A stretch of 64,000 nucleotides of DNA. Source: Rhizobiaceae bacterium CPCC 101076 (GTDB lineage Bacteria; Pseudomonadota; Alphaproteobacteria; Rhizobiales; Methylopilaceae). Position 1 is the stretch's first letter, and every line of letters starts with the position of its first letter. The translations under genes were made by a program, and so were the position numbers. This document shows positions 1 to 9,700 of the stretch, one piece after another. The notes under the pieces were generated by a model. It had not been told where the DNA came from and did no database searches. It worked only from the letters and a program-made list of their open reading frames with translations. The DNA is taken from the NCBI GenBank assembly GCA_003347645.1, contig QDFX01000012.1, forward strand, positions 1-64,000. The letters run 5' to 3'.

Positions 1-190
1 CGGCCTCCCGGGAGCGGGGTTCCGGACCCCGCCCGCAGGCGCCGCTCCTCATCCCGCGCCGGCCGGCCGGTACCTGGCCAGCGCCCCTCGCAGGGTGAGG
101 ATGAATGGAGGACTAGCAGAAGATAGGAATATTGTCAATATATTTGAGCCATGCGCGGACCGGGAGACGGGTGCGCCAAATCCCATTCTC

Positions 191-265
191 CGTCATTGCC
201 GGGCTTGACCCGGCAATCCAGCCAGCTGCCCGTTGCCTGGCTCTGGTCAAGCCCGGGCATGAGGA
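191..265. repeat. Extragenic palindromic repeat, copy 1
   Basis: An element of about 75 bp starts with a 9-bp inverted repeat (ATTGCCGGG/CCCGGCAAT at 195-217, spacer CTTGA) and ends with a second arm containing GGTCAAGCCCGGGCATGA. The left end matches the copy at 60357-60437 almost exactly. The same layout (CGTCAT-stem ... stem-ATGACG) recurs at 48757, 50112 and 60260. Such elements are common between genes in Hyphomicrobiales. No coding capacity. Confidence 0.75.
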
Positions 266-305
266 GTGCTTCCCCTCACGCACTCGAATCTCCCGGCGTC
301 GAGTC

Positions 306-329
306 GCCTCTCCCGTAACGGGGAGAGGC
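306..329. other. Perfect hairpin (9-bp stem, 6-nt loop)
   Basis: GCCTCTCCC at 306-314 pairs with GGGAGAGGC at 321-329 around GTAACG. There is no T-run on either side, so it is not a classical intrinsic terminator. It may be an mRNA-stability hairpin or part of a repeat family. Function unknown. Confidence 0.45.
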
Positions 330-465
330 GCTCGCCCCCTGTGCGCAACCGTTATCGCGGTCCCATGCGTTCCTAGGGGAAGCGACGGTCCCGTTGGCGG
401 GTGGTCACGCTCCAGCGCAGCCACGCGGGGGTGCGCAGTCACAGGGTCGAGATCGGCGAGGGTCC

Positions 466-1659
466 GTGTATCCAAATCCGCTGCCGCGCTTCGTTCTGCT
501 CTATGCGCTGATGTATGCGGCGTTCGGGGTGACCTCGCCGTTCTGGCCACGGTTCTTCGAGACGCGCGGGCTGACGCCGGAAGAGCTCGGCCTGCTGTTC
601 GCGGCCGGGACGGCGGTGCGGCTGGTGTCCGGTCCGCTGGCAGGCAGGGTGGCCGATCTTGTCGCGGCGCGGCGCGCGGTGCTCGCCGTCTGCACCGGCA
701 CGGCGGCTTTGGTCGCGCTCGGCGTGCTTCCGGCGCAGGGCTTCTGGCTGTTGCTGCTGGTGAGCCTGTGCCATGCGGCGGCGCTCGCCCCGGTCACCAC
801 GCTCGCGGATGCGCTGGCCCTGAACGCGGCCACGGCGTCCGGGCGCGCTGGCGGCAAGAGGTTCGAATATGGCTGGGTGCGCGGCACCGGCTCGGCGGCC
901 TTCATCGTCGGGACGCTCATCGCCGGGCAGGTGGTGGGCGAAGCCGGGCTCGCTCTTATCGTCCCGATGCATGCGGGACTGCTCGCCGGCGCGGCTCTCG
1001 TCGCTCTGCTCGTCCCCGAGGTGATGTCCAAGCGGGACGCACCGGTGGCGAAAGAAGCGGCAAAGGAAGCGGGCTCGCCCGCCGGAGGCTTCGCGGCGCT
1101 ACTGCGCATCGCGCTGTTCCGCCGGCTCCTGCTGGTGGCGGCGCTGGTGATGGGTAGCCATGCCATGCACGACGTGTTCGCGGTCATCCGCTGGCATGCG
1201 GCGGGCATGAGTGCGGGGCTGGCAAGCGTGCTGTGGTCGCTGTCGGTGGCGGCGGAGGTGGTCGTGTTCTTCCTGATCGGCCCGCCGCTGATCGCGCGGC
1301 TGGGCCCGGCGGCGGCGGCCGCCATCGCCGCGGCAGCGGGCGTGCTCCGCTGGATCGTCATGGCTCTGTCGGTCGATCCGCTGGCGCTCGTCCTGGTACA
1401 GCCGCTGCACGGCCTCACCTTCGCGCTGCTGCATCTCGCCTGCATGAGGCTGCTGGCGCAGACCGTGCCGCCGCAGCTCGCGGCGACCGGGCAGGCGGTC
1501 TACGCGCTCGCCGTCAGTGCGGCGACGGGGCTGCTGACGCTCACGGCGGGCGCGCTCTATGCCCGGTACGGTGCGCCGGCGTTCTTCGGGATGGCGGCGT
1601 TGTGTGCCGTGGCGCTGCCGCTGACGCTGGGGCTGCGGGTGCGCGTTCAGGAGGGGTAG
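466..1659 (+). CDS. MFS transporter (MFS_1-like family)
   Basis: Predicted inner-membrane secondary transporter of 397 residues, almost entirely hydrophobic, with about 12 membrane segments and a short charged central loop near residues 185-205. The N-terminal YALMYAAFGVTSPFWPRFFE followed by a GLTPEELG loop resembles the MFS_1-like/3-phenylpropionate permease group (PF12832), but the substrate cannot be read from sequence. I chose GTG 466 because a GGCGAGG element lies just upstream and the first helix follows at once. An in-frame upstream start at 394 would add 24 low-complexity residues. The gene stands alone and is convergent with the lysR-type gene. Confidence 0.8.
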   Translation: MYPNPLPRFVLLYALMYAAFGVTSPFWPRFFETRGLTPEELGLLFAAGTAVRLVSGPLAGRVADLVAARRAVLAVCTGTAALVALGVLPAQGFWLLLLVSLCHAAALAPVTTLADALALNAATASGRAGGKRFEYGWVRGTGSAAFIVGTLIAGQVVGEAGLALIVPMHAGLLAGAALVALLVPEVMSKRDAPVAKEAAKEAGSPAGGFAALLRIALFRRLLLVAALVMGSHAMHDVFAVIRWHAAGMSAGLASVLWSLSVAAEVVVFFLIGPPLIARLGPAAAAAIAAAAGVLRWIVMALSVDPLALVLVQPLHGLTFALLHLACMRLLAQTVPPQLAATGQAVYALAVSAATGLLTLTAGALYARYGAPAFFGMAALCAVALPLTLGLRVRVQEG

Positions 1660-1708
1660 GGCGCGATCGCCGGCGGTATCCGGCAAGCGTCCTCGGACGA
1701 ACTTCCAC

Positions 1709-2635
1709 TTATAACTGGCGGAAATCAGCGTTCGCTCCGCCCTCGATGAAAGTTTCAAAAAGCGCTCGCTCGCTCGCGAACATTTCACCGAGCTTGTCGG
1801 CCACCGTTCGGACCGGCGAATTCTTTCGGTCCTGGCGCCGTGTCAGAATCCAGACCTCGCGTGGCGGCGGGAGGGGCTCAAGTCTGCAGGGGCGCAGGCC
1901 GTTCTCCTGCCGCCCGATATAATGAGGAAGCAAAGCGAGACCGGCGTTCGCCTTGGCGGCGGTGGCCTGTGCGACCTGGTTGTTGGCACGGAACGAGACG
2001 CGCGCTCGGGGGAAGTGACGCGACAGCCAGGCGGCCTCGGGAATATCGGCGTTGACCTCGTCGAAGCCGACGAAGATCGGATCCGCCCCCGCCTCGACCT
2101 CGTCGCAGACAGCAGGCGTGCCGTAGAAGCCGTATCCAATGGTCGCGAGCTGGCGGGCGATCAGATAGCTGTCCTGCGGGCGACCGAGCCGGATGGCGAT
2201 ATCCGTCTCGTGCCGTTCCAGGCTGACGGCGCGGAGATCGGTAGCGAGATCGATGTCGAGCCCGGGATATTCGACGGGGATCCTGGCCAGCCGGGCGATC
2301 AGGAAGCCTTGGGAGAGCGCCGGAGAGGCGTTGATCCGTACGAGGCCGCGCGGGGCGTCGTCGGTGCCGGCGCGGCCGAGCGTCTGGGCGGCGGCTTCCA
2401 TGTCGCTCGCCGCAGCGAGCGTGCGCGTGCCGGCGGGCGTCAGGACATAGCCGTCCGGCCGCCGTTCGACGAGCCTTTCCCCGAGCGAGGCCTCCAGCGC
2501 CTTGATCCGGCGCGCGACGGTGGCGTGATTGATCGCGAGCGTGCGCGCCGCCGCCGACAGGCTGCCATGCCGGCCCAGCGCGAGGAAGACGCGGAGGTCC
2601 TCCCAATCGAGGTCTGTGCGTTTTTGCTCAGCCAT
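1709..2635 (-). CDS. LysR family transcriptional regulator
   Basis: DNA-binding regulator of 308 residues, a normal length for LysR proteins. An N-terminal winged helix-turn-helix spans roughly residues 8-68 (DLRVFLALGRHGSLSAAART, then a recognition helix NHATVARRIKALE), followed by a two-lobed effector-binding domain. It is divergent from the MBL hydrolase/SDR/tautomerase genes with 76 bp between starts, so it probably controls them and itself. A perfect dyad sits immediately upstream of its start codon (2637-2660). The effector is unknown. Confidence 0.9.
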   Translation of the reverse strand: MAEQKRTDLDWEDLRVFLALGRHGSLSAAARTLAINHATVARRIKALEASLGERLVERRPDGYVLTPAGTRTLAAASDMEAAAQTLGRAGTDDAPRGLVRINASPALSQGFLIARLARIPVEYPGLDIDLATDLRAVSLERHETDIAIRLGRPQDSYLIARQLATIGYGFYGTPAVCDEVEAGADPIFVGFDEVNADIPEAAWLSRHFPRARVSFRANNQVAQATAAKANAGLALLPHYIGRQENGLRPCRLEPLPPPREVWILTRRQDRKNSPVRTVADKLGEMFASERALFETFIEGGANADFRQL

Positions 2636-2636
2636 T

Positions 2637-2660
2637 GCGCAAGAATAGCGAATTTTGCGC
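2637..2660. promoter_or_regulatory. Candidate LysR operator dyad
   Basis: GCGCAA (2637-2642) and TTGCGC (2655-2660) form a perfect inverted repeat separated by 12 bases, in the 76-bp gap between the divergent lysR-type gene and the MBL-fold gene. The left arm begins 2 bases upstream of the lysR-type start codon, as expected of an autoregulated LysR site. Assignment is by position and symmetry only. Confidence 0.5.
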
Positions 2661-2711
2661 AGGTGTGAACGACCCTATTCATTTGGGCACCGACAAACAC
2701 GAGGTGTCCGG

Positions 2712-3497
2712 ATGTCCTCCCAAGACCTGAAACTGACGCTCATCGGCGGCCCGACGGTCCTGATCGAATATGACGGACTGCGCCTGCTGACCGACCCGAC
2801 TTTCGACCCTCCGGGCCTGTACCGCGAGGGACCGCCGGTCCGGTTCGAGAAGACCTCCGGCCCCGCGCTTTCGGTCGAGGAGGTCGGGCGGCTCGACGCC
2901 GTGCTGCTCAGCCACGACCAGCATTTCGACAATCTCGACGATTCCGGCCGCGCGATGCTGCCAACGGTTCGCGTGACCTACACGACCAGGGTTGGGGCGG
3001 AGCGCCTCGGCGGCAATGCTCGGGGACTGGCGCCGTTCGAGACGGTGTCCCTGACCGGCGCGAGCGGGCAGAGGCTCCTCGTCACGGCAACGCCCGCGCG
3101 GCATGGGCCCGTCGGCATCGAGCCGATCTCCGGCGATGTCGTCGGCTTCGCGCTCGGCACCGACAGGCCGGGCGACCTCCTCTACGTGACCGGCGACACC
3201 GTCTGGTACGACGGCACGGCCGAGGTCGCCCGCCAGTTCTCGCCCCGCGCCGTGATCCTGTTCACCGGCGCCGCCGAGCCGCGCGGCCGCTTCCACGTGA
3301 CCATGGGCAGCGAGGACGCGCTGGAAGCGGCGCACGCCTTCCCGAACGCCACTCTGGTCGCCGCGCACAACGAGGGCTGGGTGCATTTCCGCGAAACCCA
3401 GGCGCAACTCGCCGACGTCTTCGCCCAGTTCGGGCTAAGCGACCGCCTGAGGCACTTCGAGCGCGGCAAGCTTCTCGTCATCGGCCCGCAGGCCTGA
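2712..3497 (+). CDS. MBL-fold metal-dependent hydrolase (UlaG-like)
   Basis: Soluble protein of 261 residues with a metallo-beta-lactamase fold: LLTDPTFDPPG at about residues 25-35, metal-site loop LLSHDQHFDNLD at about 65-76, then a TATPARHGP strand and TGDTVWYDG at about 160. The classical HxHxDH is altered to HDQHFDN, so the second metal site may differ from standard members. It resembles the Lactamase_B_3/UlaG group; substrate unknown. ATG 2712 begins where similarity begins; the longer upstream frame would run through the promoter region. Likely first gene of a unit with the SDR and tautomerase. Confidence 0.8.
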   Translation: MSSQDLKLTLIGGPTVLIEYDGLRLLTDPTFDPPGLYREGPPVRFEKTSGPALSVEEVGRLDAVLLSHDQHFDNLDDSGRAMLPTVRVTYTTRVGAERLGGNARGLAPFETVSLTGASGQRLLVTATPARHGPVGIEPISGDVVGFALGTDRPGDLLYVTGDTVWYDGTAEVARQFSPRAVILFTGAAEPRGRFHVTMGSEDALEAAHAFPNATLVAAHNEGWVHFRETQAQLADVFAQFGLSDRLRHFERGKLLVIGPQA

Positions 3498-3558
3498 GCG
3501 ATCCCAAAACCTTCATTCGACAACCCGCGCCAACGCGCATTTCCAGAGGTAACTCATC

Positions 3559-4272
3559 ATGAGAACAGAGCAGAAAGTCGCAATCGTCACCGGAGCCTCG
3601 CAGGGCATCGGAGCGGCCATCGTCGAGGCGTATCGCAAGGACGGCTTCGCCGTCGTCGCCAATTCGCGCAGCATCAAACCCTCGCAAGACGATGGCGTGG
3701 TCGCGGTCCCCGGCAATATCGGCGATCGCGAGGTGGCGGCGCTGGTGGTCAAGACGGCGATCGAGCGCTTCGGGCGGATCGATACCTTGATCAACAATGC
3801 CGGCATCTTCATCGGCAAACCGTTCACCGACTACACGCCGGACGACTTCGCCAACGTCCTCGACGTCAACGTGCGCGGCTTCTTCCACGTGACCCAGCTC
3901 GCCGTCCCGCAGATGCTGCGGCAGGGCAGCGGGCATATCGTCCAGATCACGACGGCGCTCGTCGACCAGCCGATGACCGCGCTTCCGTCGGGCCTCGCGG
4001 CCCTGACCAAAGGCGGCCTCGACGCGGTGACGCGTTCGCTGGCGATCGAATATGCCAGGAGCGGTATCCGCGTGAACGCGGTGGCGCCGGGCATCATCAA
4101 GACGCCTATGAACCCGCCGGAGACGCACGCCGCGCTCGGCGCCCTGCATCCGGTCGGACGCATGGGCGAGGTCCGGGATGTCGTCGATGCGATCCGCTAT
4201 CTGGAACAGGCGAGCTTCGTGACAGGCGAGACCCTGAACGTCGACGGCGGCCAGCACGCCGGCCATTGGTGA
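3559..4272 (+). CDS. SDR family oxidoreductase lacking the catalytic Tyr
   Basis: Short-chain dehydrogenase fold of 237 residues with an N-terminal Rossmann motif VTGASQGIGAAI (residues 9-20), NNAG near residue 81 and C-terminal LNVDGGQHAGHW. The usual YxxxK is replaced: the aligned segment reads GLAALTKGGL, keeping Lys but with Ala at the Tyr position, and the usual Ser before it is not evident. It may therefore use different chemistry or not be a dehydrogenase. RBS AGAGGTAA precedes the ATG. It lies between the MBL hydrolase and a tautomerase, suggesting a small catabolic unit under the divergent LysR protein. Confidence 0.85.
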   Translation: MRTEQKVAIVTGASQGIGAAIVEAYRKDGFAVVANSRSIKPSQDDGVVAVPGNIGDREVAALVVKTAIERFGRIDTLINNAGIFIGKPFTDYTPDDFANVLDVNVRGFFHVTQLAVPQMLRQGSGHIVQITTALVDQPMTALPSGLAALTKGGLDAVTRSLAIEYARSGIRVNAVAPGIIKTPMNPPETHAALGALHPVGRMGEVRDVVDAIRYLEQASFVTGETLNVDGGQHAGHW

Positions 4273-4298
4273 TCGATCCAACCTGAAGGAGAACGACA

Positions 4299-4544
4299 AT
4301 GCCCTATGTGAACATCAAGGTGACGCGCGAAGGCACCGCGCCAGGCGCCTTCAGCACGACACCGGAGCAGAAGGCCGCGCTCATCAAGGGAGTGAGCGAC
4401 CTACTGTTCGAGGTGCTCGGTAAACCGCGGAATACGACATTCGTCATCATAGACGAGGTGGAGCTGGACAGCTGGGGCTTGGGTGGACTGCCGGTTCTGG
4501 AATATCGCGAGCTCGTGTCACGGGCGGCTCCGAAGGACGAGTGA
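4299..4544 (+). CDS. Tautomerase family protein (4-oxalocrotonate tautomerase-like)
   Basis: Small protein of 81 residues beginning Met-Pro-Tyr-Val. The Pro exposed after Met removal is the catalytic base of the tautomerase superfamily, which interconverts enol and keto forms of small acids. It is slightly longer than the classical ~62-residue 4-OT and matches the longer variants with a C-terminal WGxGGxP-type segment (DSWGLGGLPV). RBS AAGGAG lies 8 bases before the ATG. The 26-bp gap after the SDR suggests co-transcription. Confidence 0.85.
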   Translation: MPYVNIKVTREGTAPGAFSTTPEQKAALIKGVSDLLFEVLGKPRNTTFVIIDEVELDSWGLGGLPVLEYRELVSRAAPKDE

Positions 4545-4822
4545 ACGTCATTCCATGGTCCGATGGCGCGGTATTTCGAGCTGGCTCGCCCGGCTAGCGG
4601 ACGACGGCAATTACGAGCGAGAAGCAATCGCCTGTAATCGCCGCCGCGTCAGGATCATGTAATCCAACCGCATCAAAATTGTCGGTTTCTGTATCAGCCG
4701 CCCGCACGTTCGATAGAATCGTGCAATTCTGCCGGAGGCTTGGTCTACCGCTTCAGACCCTTCCGCCCCCATCTTCTTCTCACGCCAGCCAACACTGGCT
4801 GACACCATCGGAGGAGATGACT

Positions 4823-5053
4823 ATGACCACGAACAAGACCCTGATCCTTGCCGCTGCCGCTCTGGTCGTCGGCGCCACGCCGGCCCTGGCCTGGAAGGAC
4901 TCCCGCAACAACCAGAACGGCATGTATGCCTTCGTCCGCGAGCACAATGCGAAGATGGAGCGCCGCTTCGAGGTTCCGGCTTCACTGGAGATACGCGCCG
5001 CGACGACGGTGCAGCCGAAGAAGGCCGTGAAGCAGCAGCCGAAGGCGCAGTGA
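4823..5053 (+). CDS. Small exported protein of unknown function
   Basis: 76-residue protein with a clear signal peptide (MTTNKTLILAAAALVVGATP then ALA before W23), so probably periplasmic. The mature part is about 53 residues, basic, ending in a Lys/Gln-rich tail (KKAVKQQPKAQ). I recognise no family. GGAGGA at 4810-4815 sits 7 bases before ATG 4823, favouring it over ATG 4817. A terminator follows at 5118. It appears to be a single-gene unit. Confidence 0.65.
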   Translation: MTTNKTLILAAAALVVGATPALAWKDSRNNQNGMYAFVREHNAKMERRFEVPASLEIRAATTVQPKKAVKQQPKAQ

Positions 5054-5117
5054 GGGTCGTTTGAAGGGCGTTATCCTCCTGCCTGACCGGAGGAGATCCA
5101 CGCCAAGCGGCGCCCGA

Positions 5118-5147
5118 AAGGGCCGTCCCGACGGGGCGGCCCTTCTT
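5118..5147 (+). terminator. Rho-independent terminator
   Basis: AAGGGCCGTCCC and GGGGCGGCCCTT form a 12-bp stem with one mismatch, followed by TCTTTG. It lies between the small exported protein (+) and the DUF1206 gene (-) and could serve both directions. Confidence 0.7.
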
Positions 5148-5154
5148 TGTGCCC

Positions 5155-5982
5155 CTAGGCCGTTTTTAGCCGGCGCGTGTTCAGGCGTGGCTCGGGCGGA
5201 TCGATCCTGCGGTAGAAGGCCTGGGCGATGGCGAAGGCGCCGAAGGCGAACAGGCCGGCCGATACGAGGGCGAGCAGGGCCCAGCCATAGGGCTGCTCGC
5301 GCAGGGTCTGGAGCGCGCCGCCAAGTCCCTTCGCGGCCGATGGATCGTGGGTCCAGGCGGCGAGGACGAGCAGGGCGCCGACGATAAGGAAGGTGACGCC
5401 TCGCGCCGCATAGCCGGCGCGGCCGAGCGGGATGAGCCAGGTTTCCTCGTCGCGGCCGCAGCGCAGCCTTTTGCGGAACGCGGCCGTCCAGGCGCGGACG
5501 AGCATCGCGCCGCCGGCGACGACGACGGCGATGCCGGCCGCGGCGACCAGCCAGGGGCCGAAAGGCTGCGACAGCAGCCAGCGCGTCCAGTCCTGCGCGC
5601 CGTCTCCGCCGCCCGACGAGCCGATGCCGAGCGAGAGCTGGATGGCCCAGGCCGCCAGTCCGAAATGAAGGGCGGAGCTGACGAGATGGGCGCCCCGCAC
5701 CGCGAGTCCCTTCGCGCCGGTGCCGTGGCCGTCGGCATCGCTCAGCGCCTCGACGAGCCGCCAGAGCGCGAAGGCGAGGAGGCCGGCGGCGACGACGGCC
5801 AGGAGAACGCCGCCGAAGGGCTGGTTCATCAATTCGCGCAGGGCGTCGGTCGAGCCGCCGCTCATGCCGCCCGCGCCGATGGCGGCGAGAAGCGAAAGTC
5901 CGCCGACCAGGAGGTAGACGATCCCGCGCGCCGCATAGCCGCATCGCGCGGCATTCTCCAGTGTCTCCTTCGCCAAAGCCAT
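5155..5982 (-). CDS. DUF1206 integral membrane protein
   Basis: 275-residue membrane protein made of three repeated DUF1206 units of about 80-90 residues, each with two transmembrane segments. Recurring openings are CGYAARGIVYLLVGGL near residue 14 and AGYAARGVTFLIVGALL near residue 188, with GVLLAVVAAGL- and PFGPWLVAAAG-like second helices. The family occurs widely in Actinobacteria and Proteobacteria; its function is not established. It is divergent from the LysE-type exporter (57 bp apart). Confidence 0.85.
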   Translation of the reverse strand: MALAKETLENAARCGYAARGIVYLLVGGLSLLAAIGAGGMSGGSTDALRELMNQPFGGVLLAVVAAGLLAFALWRLVEALSDADGHGTGAKGLAVRGAHLVSSALHFGLAAWAIQLSLGIGSSGGGDGAQDWTRWLLSQPFGPWLVAAAGIAVVVAGGAMLVRAWTAAFRKRLRCGRDEETWLIPLGRAGYAARGVTFLIVGALLVLAAWTHDPSAAKGLGGALQTLREQPYGWALLALVSAGLFAFGAFAIAQAFYRRIDPPEPRLNTRRLKTA

Positions 5983-6039
5983 TTGTCATCGCTCCGTTAC
6001 AGGCTACAAACTCGCGACCTTCTTTCTTGTTCGTTCGCC

Positions 6040-6672
6040 ATGACACCCCAAGCTCTCGTCGCATCCTTCTCAGCCGGTTTCGTCTACGGCATTTCGCCCG
6101 GTCCGGCGGTGCTCGCGATGTTCACGCTGACGGCGCTGTCCGGCCGCAAGCATGGCGCCCGGTTCATCGGTGCGCATCTGTTCGGCGACACGGTCTGGTG
6201 CTCGCTGGCCATTCTCGCGATCGTCGGCGTCAGCCAGTTGGGGCACACGCTGTTCGACGTGCTGGGCGTCGCCTGCGGGCTCTATCTGATCTGGCTGGGC
6301 TGGCAGGCGATCCGGCAGTCGGGCGATGCGGAGACGACGGCGATCGGCGCGATCAATCCGGCGCGCACGGGCTTCCTGTTCGGCATCACCAATCCGAAGG
6401 CCTATCCGGTCGCGGTGGCGATGTTCACCGCGCTGACCGCGCCGTTCGCGTCGAGCCTGACCTGGTCGGACGCGCCGGCCTTCATGCTGGCGGCGATCGT
6501 CGGCTTCGTGCTGGCCTATGCGCTCCTGTTGTGGATGGCCGGGCTGTCGCCGATCCGAAACGTGGTCTCGCGCCACCACCGCATCATCACCCGCATCACC
6601 GGGGCGATGTTCGTGCTGTTCGGCGCGAAATCGGTGTTCGACGTGTTCAATGCAGTGAGATCGCGGGCCTGA
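6040..6672 (+). CDS. LysE family translocator
   Basis: Inner-membrane exporter of 210 residues with about six transmembrane helices. The N-terminal FVYGISPGPAVLAMFTLTAL and central GLYLIWLGWQAIR plus GFLFGITNPKA are hallmarks of the LysE/RhtB family, which exports amino acids and related metabolites; the substrate is not predictable. I chose ATG 6040 because the much longer upstream frame is antisense to the DUF1206 gene and the first helix begins right after this Met. Confidence 0.88.
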   Translation: MTPQALVASFSAGFVYGISPGPAVLAMFTLTALSGRKHGARFIGAHLFGDTVWCSLAILAIVGVSQLGHTLFDVLGVACGLYLIWLGWQAIRQSGDAETTAIGAINPARTGFLFGITNPKAYPVAVAMFTALTAPFASSLTWSDAPAFMLAAIVGFVLAYALLLWMAGLSPIRNVVSRHHRIITRITGAMFVLFGAKSVFDVFNAVRSRA

Positions 6673-6784
6673 CACGCGCAGGCTGTCGCTTTCTCACCAT
6701 GTTGCAGTCATATTGAACGAATGCGACCGCGCCGGGGGATCCGGCGCATAGGTTCTGGGGCGAAGGGGCGGGGCGCTTCTTAAC

Positions 6785-9700
6785 GTGACCAACACGCTGA
6801 CCGGTCTCGGCATCGCGCTTCTGCTGGCATTGGCCACCGCGCTGATCGGGCCGCTGTTCATTGACTGGACGACCTATCGCTCCTCGTTCGAGGCGCAGGC
6901 GAGCCGCGTCATGGGCGTGCCGGTGCGCGTGCTGGGCGATGTCGAGGCGCGCATCCTGCCGAGCCCGCGCATCCGCTTCGGCAATGTCGTCGCCGGGGAC
7001 GAATGGGATTCCGCCAAGCTCGAGGCGGATTCGTTCTCGCTCGACATGGCACTGATGCCACTGCTCAGCGGAAGCTACCATGTCAGCAATCTGCGCATCG
7101 ACGGTGCGAACCTGAAGACGGCGCTCGCCGCCAATGGCGAGGTGACGCTGCCGGTGCGCAACGGCGGTGTGTCGCGCGAGGATCTCGACCGCGTCCGTGT
7201 CGAGAAGCTGTCGATCACCAGATCGAAGCTGACTTTGGCCGATCCGGCGGCCAATCGCATGATCACCATCGACAACCTTGCGCTCGACGGCGAGGCGGCT
7301 GCGCTGGCGGGACCGCTGAAGCTGCAGGGCTCGGGCACGGTCGACGGCCAGCGTTATTCGCTGCGGGCGGGGACGGGCGAGTTCGACCAGGCCGGCAATG
7401 GCCGTGTCGAACTGGCGGTCGAGGGACCGGATGGCGGCACGCTGTCGGTCGACGGATCGCTGACGCTCGGCGCGCTGCCGCGCATCAAGGGCAAGGCTGT
7501 CTATGTGATCCCGCCGGGCGAGGCGGCCGAGGACCGGCCCGCGCGCTCGCGGCTGAAGCTGCAGGCGCAGATCGAGGGCGATCCGCGACGTCTGGTGTCC
7601 GACACGGTCGACGTCCAGCTCGGCGACGAGGGCAGCGGCACCCTGATGTCGGGCACCGGCGAGCTGTCGCTCCGGGGCGTGCCGGCGCTCAAGCTCGACC
7701 TCAACGCTCGCCAGGTCGACGTGGACCGCAGCCTGGCGCGGCCGAAGGAGGTCCCGCCGCTGACCCCGGCCGACGCGCTCGGGGCCTATTCGGCGCAGCT
7801 TCCAGTCTCGCCGTCCTCCGCGCTCAATCTCCAGCTCCGGCTCTCAGCCGAGGGCGTGGTGCTGGCCGGCGACATCGTCCAGAATCTCCGCGCCGAGGTC
7901 TCGAACAGCCGGACCGGCTGGACCATCGACAATCTCGCCTTCCGCGCGCCGGGCGGCGGCGACGTGAAGACTGCCGGGGCCGTGACCTTCGAGGGCGGCC
8001 CGGGTTATGCCGGCCTGTTGTCGGTCGATGTCTCCAACATGCCGAGCCTCGTGCGCTGGCTCGAAGGCGCGACGGCGACGCGCTCCGACATCGCGGTGCG
8101 TCGCCTCAAGGTCGACGGCGATATCGCGGTCCGTGCCGACGCATACGTCCTGCAGGACTTCCGGATGACCGCCGACGGCGCCGACCTCAGCGGCCGCGTC
8201 GCCTGGAGCGGCGAGGACGGCAAGACGCCGAAGCTCGAAGCCAAACTTAGTGCCGACAGGCTCGATCTCGACGCGATCGATATCCAGCGCTTCGCCTCGC
8301 TGTCCGGCGTGCAGAACGCGAACGTGGACCTGACGCTGAAGGCGAACCAGATGACCTTCGCCAAGGTGCCGTGGAGCAAGGTCGACGTGGATCTGTCGGC
8401 GTCGTCCGGCGCGGTCGACATCCGCCGCCTGAACGTCGCCGATCTCGGCGGCGCAAGGATCGAGGCCAAGGGCAGGATCGGCGAGAAGGACGGCCGTCCC
8501 GACGGCAGGATGGACGCGAAGATCAATGCCGCCAGGCTCGACGGGCTGGTCGCGGTCCTGAGGAAGACGCCGGCTCCGGCCGCGCTCGTCGACGCCTTCG
8601 CCGCGCGCACCGATCTTCTCGCGCCGGCGGCGCTGACGGCTACGGTCACCTCCGATCCGAAATCGACGAAGCTTTCCGGAAAGGTGCGCGGCAGCCTCGG
8701 CGGTTCGACGGTCGATCTCGATCTCGGCGCCGATCCGCGTAATGTCGCGCCGACGCTCACGGCCACCCTGAGGGCGTCGTCCGACAACCAGGCCAGGCTT
8801 CTCGCGCAGCTCGGCCTGCCGGTCGTCGCGATCGATGCAAGCGGTCCGGCGAGCGTCGAGGCGAGCATCCTGAACAACGGCAAGGACAAGCCAACCGCCC
8901 AGGCCAAGTTCATGGCCAACGGCACGACCGGCGCGTTCAGGGGCACCTACGATCCCTCCGGCAAGCCGCTGCTCGCCGGCCACCTCGAAGCGGGCACCGA
9001 GGATGCCGGGCATTTCGCGATCATGCTGGGTCGTGCGGCACCGGGCAGCCTGCCGTCGATCCCGTTCAACGTGACCGGCGATCTCAGCATCGCCGACGAC
9101 GGCTGGCGGCTGGCGAAGGCGAGTGGCTTCGTGCAGGGCCGTGCGATCAATGGCAGCCTTGGTTATGGCGGCAAGAACGGCGTCTCGGGCAATCTGTCGG
9201 TCACCTCGCTCAGCCTGAGCGAGCTTCTCGCGACCGGCCTCGGGCCGCTCGTCGTCAGCGGGGCCGATCCCGCTGGCTGGCCGACCGGGCCGATCGCTCC
9301 GGGGCTCCTCGAAGGGACGAGCGGCAAGGTCGACGTGACGACCGACGCGCTCGAACTCCTGCCGGGTTATGTCGCCGGCAAGGCCGCCTTCACCGTGTCG
9401 GTCGGCAAGAACGAATTCGCTCTGCAGGACGTGAGGGGCGTTCTCGCCGGCGGCGAACTCAAGGGCAGTCTTAGCCTGCGCCGGATGGAGAACGATACCT
9501 CGGTCGCCGCGCGCATGGCCCTGACCGATGCCGAGGCGCGGGATCTCGTCTGGTCGTCCGATCGCCCCGCCGTCGTGGGCCGCCTCAATGTCTCGGCCGA
9601 CGTGCTGGGTAATGGCGCCAGCCTTTCGGACGTCATCGCCAATCTCTCGGGCAGCGGCACGGCCACGCTTCGCGACGGCCGTTTCGCCGCGCTCGATCCC

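Larger units (their letters stand above)
1..465. other. Gene-free stretch upstream of the MFS gene
   Basis: I find no convincing gene here. Open frames on both strands are shadows without ribosome-binding sites or recognisable protein sequence. The stretch holds one extragenic palindromic repeat (191-265) and a perfect 9-bp hairpin (306-329). The first ~110 bases are GC-rich with no frame I can assign. A regulatory role is possible but not shown by the sequence. Confidence 0.5.

Noticed and set aside
5347-6039. 231-codon N-terminal extension of the LysE-type gene
   Set aside because: It is antisense to the DUF1206 gene and rich in Arg/Gly/Glu; the transporter starts at ATG 6040.
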